Source of the DNA: Phycisphaerae bacterium
GTDB lineage: Bacteria > Planctomycetota > Phycisphaerae > UBA1845 > UTPLA1
Direction: 5' to 3'
Length of the DNA stretch: 7,533 nt
Assembly (NCBI GenBank): GCA_016935885.1
Contig: JAFGQA010000077.1
Location: 1 to 7,533, forward strand
Below the pieces are notes generated by a model, which worked only from the letters and a program-made list of their open reading frames with translations, did not search any database and was not told where the DNA came from. The translations under genes were made by a program, and so were the position numbers. How positions within the stretch are numbered: the first letter of the stretch is position 1; every line of letters starts with the position of its first letter. Shown piece after piece: positions 4,941-7,533 of the stretch.

Positions 4941-5467
4941 ACCACGATCTACTGCATCGCAGCCTCACCTGGCTCGACCACAACCGCTGGACCGTGATCT
5001 CCATCCTTCTGTTCGCCCTGCTCGTCGGCGGCACGCTCAGTACCGTGGGCTGTCAGTCCACGACGGCCGGGCTGACCCCCATGGAACCGGGCCAGGCGCC
5101 GCTGAAGGTCGACCGGGGGGAGTTTCACCGTCAGACAGCGCAGGGTGAGAAGGACCTGGCCCTGCGCCGGGTGCAGCTCGATGCCCAGCTCGCCGCCTAC
5201 AACGAGGAAGTGGCCGCCTTCAATGAACGTGTCGAGGCGGGCCTCGGGGACCTGGACCGCCAGGACGAACTCCGCGCGCAGCTGTTGGAGACCGTGGGCG
5301 TCGTGGCCACGGGGGCCGCCGAGGCCTCGCTCAATCCGGTGTCGCTGATCCCGTTGGGGATTGGCCTGCTGGGCGGGGCGCTGGGATTGGGGACCGCGGC
5401 GGACAACCGACGCAAGGATCGGGTCATTACGGACCTCAAGACCACCACCACGGCCACCACTACATAA
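4937..5467 (+). CDS. Two-segment membrane protein with coiled coil (lipobox-like N-terminus; holin/spanin-like layout)
   Basis: This is a 176-residue protein. Residues about 19-39 form a hydrophobic segment (ISILLFALLVGGTLSTVGC) after a positively charged start, ending in VGCQS. That resembles a lipoprotein signal, although the -3 position is Thr rather than Leu. Residues about 58-118 are a charged heptad-like coiled coil (QLDAQLAAYNEEVAAFNERVEAG). Residues about 130-155 form a second hydrophobic Gly/Leu-rich segment (LIPLGIGLLGGALGLGTA), followed by ADNRRKDRVITDLK and a Thr-rich tail. I recall the GxxADNRRKDxVI ending from small phage membrane proteins. The anchor, coiled coil, membrane layout could serve lysis (holin, spanin) or assembly at the membrane. 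Its place between tail chaperone and tape measure is odd for a lysis gene. Function unassigned. Confidence 0.8.
   Translation: MNHDLLHRSLTWLDHNRWTVISILLFALLVGGTLSTVGCQSTTAGLTPMEPGQAPLKVDRGEFHRQTAQGEKDLALRRVQLDAQLAAYNEEVAAFNERVEAGLGDLDRQDELRAQLLETVGVVATGAAEASLNPVSLIPLGIGLLGGALGLGTAADNRRKDRVITDLKTTTTATTT
5441..5464 (+). repeat. Short ACC-type trinucleotide tract encoding a Thr-rich tail
   Basis: Four imperfect ACC-type codons, one GCC and three further threonine codons give TTTTATTT at the very end of the membrane protein. A low-complexity end of this type can vary in length by slippage without changing the frame. No other tandem repeat of note was seen. Confidence 0.6.
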
Positions 5468-5479
5468 GAAAGGTATCTC

Positions 5480-7414
5480 GTGGCAAGAACCCAGGGCATT
5501 CGGGCCGGCCGGGCGTACGTCGAGCTCTTCGCGGATGACAGCCGACTTATCCGCGGCCTGCGGCAGGCGTCGAAACGACTTCAGGCCTTCGGGGCGCAGA
5601 TCCGCGCCCTGGGCCTGAAGTTCGTCGGGTTGGGCGCCGCGATCCTGGCGCCGATGGCCGGGGCGGCCAAGGCTTTCAGTTCCATGGGTGATCAGGTGGC
5701 CAAGATGGCCAAACGCACCGGACTCTCCGTCGAGACGCTCAGCGAACTGCGGTTCGTGGCGTCCCAGACGGGCACGGAATTCGAATCTCTGGAGATGGGG
5801 TTCCGCCGGATGCAGCGGAGCATCTACGATGCCGGACGCGGGATGTCCACGACCGTCGATGCCCTCGCGGACCTGGGACTCACGTTTAAGGATCTCGACG
5901 GCCTTTCCCCCGAGGAGCAGTTCAAGATGCTCGGTGAGGCGATCGGCCGCGTGGATGATCACACGAAGAAGGCCGCCATCGCGATGACGCTCTTTGGCCG
6001 GACGGGGACGAACCTACTGCCCATGTTCGCCCAGGGCGCCCGGGGCATCGAAGAGTTGCAGCAACAGGCGCGGGACCTGGGCCTGACGATGTCGGCCGAG
6101 GATGCCCAGGCGGCGGAGGATTTTACCGATGCCCTCGACCGGCTCTGGAAGGTGGTCAAGATGGGCGTCTTTCGCGTCGGCGCCGCCCTGGCCCCGGCGC
6201 TCGAGACCTTCGTCGACCGCGTGACGGACATTGTCGTCAAGACGGGCGCGTGGATCGACCGCAACCGCCAACTCGTCGTCACTGTCGCCAAGGTCGCCGC
6301 CGGGATCCTCGCCGGGGGAGTCGCGATGGTGGTGCTGGGCACGATCATCTCGGGGCTGGGGTGTATTCTTGGTGGGTTGATGACGGCGCTGACGACGGTG
6401 AACTCCGTCTTCACCGGGGTGCAGGCGGTACTGGCGGCGCTCGTCTCGCCCATAGGCCTGGCCGTCGGCGCCGTGGCAGGTTTAACGGCTGCGCTGCTGG
6501 TCCTCTCCGGCGCGGGACGCCAGACCCTCGACTGGCTCGGCGAGAAACTCCGCTCCCTCGTGACCACCACAGCGGAGACGTTCCAGGCCATCGGCGCTGC
6601 CCTGGCCCAAGGCGATATCTCCGCGGCGGCCGGGGTTCTGTGGGCCGCGCTGCAGCTCGCATGGGCGAAGGGCACGGCGAGTCTGCTGGGCCTGTGGCAC
6701 ACGGCGCTCTTTGCGATCATCTCCACGTGGGAATCCGCCGTCCACGGGGTGACGATTGCCTGGATCGAGACCATCGCCGCCTTGCGGCAGGGCTGGGCGG
6801 GCTTCGTCGCCTGGCATCAGCGAACCTCGGAATCCCTGGCGAACGTCCTGGCCAAGACGTGGATGCGCTTCCGCAAGAACGTCCTGGGCGATGAGAGTAT
6901 CGATCTCAACTTCACGGACACCTACCTCGACAACGCCTCGGCGGACGCCAAGGCCCAGATCGATGCGCGGCGCGACCAGGCACTATTAGCGGCCGAGCAG
7001 CAGCGCCGCCGGCAACGCGCCGCAGCCGGCCAGATGCACCAGTTCGACACGAATCAGCGCGAACAGCGCTACCAGCAGCAGATGGCTGCGCTCGAGCAGC
7101 AGCTCGCGGACGCTCGGGCGAACTGGCGCAGCGCGGTGCAGGACGTCCAAACGAACAACTCCGGCGCCGGTGGCGAGCGGCCCGGTGGTGGATTGTCCGA
7201 CATCGCCGACAAGGTCCGCGAGGCCATGGCGGCCGTCGATACCACACTCGCCCGCCAGAGCGTCCAGGTAACCGGCACGTTCGGCGGCTTCGCCGTCGGT
7301 GGCCTGGGCTCGGGCTCCGCGATGGATCGCACCGCCGCCGCGAGTGAAGAGACGGCCCGCAACACCCGCCGATTGGTGGACGAAGCCAAGGTCGGCGGCG
7401 CGAGGTTTAGCTGA
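5480..7414 (+). CDS. Tail tape measure protein
   Basis: This 644-residue protein sets tail length and is threaded through the tail tube; it is later released, often entering the host membrane during DNA entry. The N-terminus (IRAGRAYVELFADDSRLIRGLRQ) leads into a helix and a first hydrophobic patch (about 46-66). The typical TMP block follows, with SSMGDQVAKMAKRTGLSVETLSEL (about 67-90) and LFGRTGTNLLPMF (about 171-183). Long hydrophobic stretches lie at about 264-346 and 390-450. A Q/R/A-rich coiled coil (about 487-557) precedes a Gly-rich part, and the end has TAAASEETARNTRRLVDEAK. The GTG start has AAAGG at 5469-5473, six bases upstream. No peptidase or lysozyme domain is evident. It follows the chaperone/membrane protein genes and its stop overlaps the next gene (TGATG). 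Confidence 0.9.
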   Translation: MARTQGIRAGRAYVELFADDSRLIRGLRQASKRLQAFGAQIRALGLKFVGLGAAILAPMAGAAKAFSSMGDQVAKMAKRTGLSVETLSELRFVASQTGTEFESLEMGFRRMQRSIYDAGRGMSTTVDALADLGLTFKDLDGLSPEEQFKMLGEAIGRVDDHTKKAAIAMTLFGRTGTNLLPMFAQGARGIEELQQQARDLGLTMSAEDAQAAEDFTDALDRLWKVVKMGVFRVGAALAPALETFVDRVTDIVVKTGAWIDRNRQLVVTVAKVAAGILAGGVAMVVLGTIISGLGCILGGLMTALTTVNSVFTGVQAVLAALVSPIGLAVGAVAGLTAALLVLSGAGRQTLDWLGEKLRSLVTTTAETFQAIGAALAQGDISAAAGVLWAALQLAWAKGTASLLGLWHTALFAIISTWESAVHGVTIAWIETIAALRQGWAGFVAWHQRTSESLANVLAKTWMRFRKNVLGDESIDLNFTDTYLDNASADAKAQIDARRDQALLAAEQQRRRQRAAAGQMHQFDTNQREQRYQQQMAALEQQLADARANWRSAVQDVQTNNSGAGGERPGGGLSDIADKVREAMAAVDTTLARQSVQVTGTFGGFAVGGLGSGSAMDRTAAASEETARNTRRLVDEAKVGGARFS

Positions 7415-7533
7415 TGCCCATCACCCTCGAAGAGAAATGGGAGAGCCGCGAATCGCAGGAGGGCGACAACCCGTACGTGATTCGCAAGTTCATTCTCCGC
7501 GGGACGGAGGATGACATCCAGGCCAAGCTCACC
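7414..7533 (+). CDS. Start of a downstream tail gene (5' partial)
   Basis: Forty codons are present, starting at an ATG that overlaps the tape measure stop as TGATG. The sequence begins MPITLEEKWESRESQEGDNP and continues YVIRKFILRGTEDD, a charged helix followed by strands. The gene after a tape measure is usually a distal tail or baseplate-hub protein, and that is the likely role here, but too little is present to name the family. The window ends before any stop. Confidence 0.75.
   Translation, partial: MPITLEEKWESRESQEGDNPYVIRKFILRGTEDDIQAKLT

Larger units (their letters stand above)
1..7533 (+). mobile_element. Prophage or phage structural module (head-tail connector to tape measure)
   Basis: Twelve co-directional genes with minimal spacing follow the head-completion, tail tube, tail chaperone, tape measure, distal tail order typical of long-tailed phages. 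The firmest anchors are the 644-residue tape measure protein, the overlapping out-of-frame chaperone pair directly upstream of it, and the small tube protein before that. No integrase, attachment site or host gene is in view, so the window cannot separate a free phage, an intact prophage and a domesticated tail or gene-transfer-agent cluster. The Planctomycetota host suggestion rests on recalled protein resemblance and high GC, not on a search. Confidence 0.87.

Noticed and set aside
4949..5962. A 337-codon minus-strand frame across the membrane protein and tape measure start
   Set aside because: It is a shadow frame: composition is atypical, there is no supported ribosome site, and it spans the junction of two good + strand genes.
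1..7533. CRISPR arrays, tRNAs, insertion sequences, attachment sites or defence/toxin-antitoxin genes
   Set aside because: No regularly spaced repeats, cloverleaf-like sequence, transposase or integrase motif, or toxin-antitoxin pair was found. Nearly every base belongs to a structural gene.

Overview
The window is a dense, single-direction block of tailed-phage structural genes, most likely part of a prophage or phage genome. All credible genes lie on the + strand. Gaps between genes are 0-15 bases, or the genes overlap at the stop/start junction. No tRNA, rRNA, CRISPR array, integrase, promoter or terminator is visible. GC is high, third codon positions are strongly GC-rich, and several proteins (tape measure ends, tail chaperone extension, beta-helix C-terminus) resemble those I recall from prophages of Planctomycetota. 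The host assignment is inference from recalled family resemblance only.

Layout, left to right. The last codons of an upstream gene (1-56) lead into a putative head-tail joining/stopper protein (53-442). Next come a 74-residue protein with one C-terminal membrane segment (432-656), a putative tail terminator (658-1083) and a small coiled-coil protein (1086-1445). A large cysteine-rich right-handed parallel beta-helix protein follows (1445-2965), then a small beta-rich domain protein (2981-3334). The canonical tail order then resumes: an HK97 gp10-like connector/tail completion protein (3325-3759), the tail tube protein (3772-4203), a tail assembly chaperone (4219-4728) with an out-of-frame extension (to 4940), a two-segment membrane protein (4937-5467), the tape measure protein (5480-7414), and the first 40 codons of the next tail gene (7414 to the end).

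How they work together: stopper, gp10-like protein and terminator would close the filled head and cap the tail. The tube protein polymerises around the tape measure, which the G/GT-type chaperones keep soluble. The tube plus tape measure arrangement indicates a long, probably non-contractile (siphovirus-like) tail; no sheath gene is seen here, though one could lie outside the window.

The most notable points are these. (1) A likely programmed -1 frameshift in the tail chaperone gene has two candidate slip sites, each followed by an inverted repeat. (2) A beta-helix protein with a C-terminal motif typical of bacterial surface proteins is inserted between connector genes rather than near the tail tip. 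(3) A double-membrane-segment, lipobox-like protein lies between the chaperone and tape measure genes.
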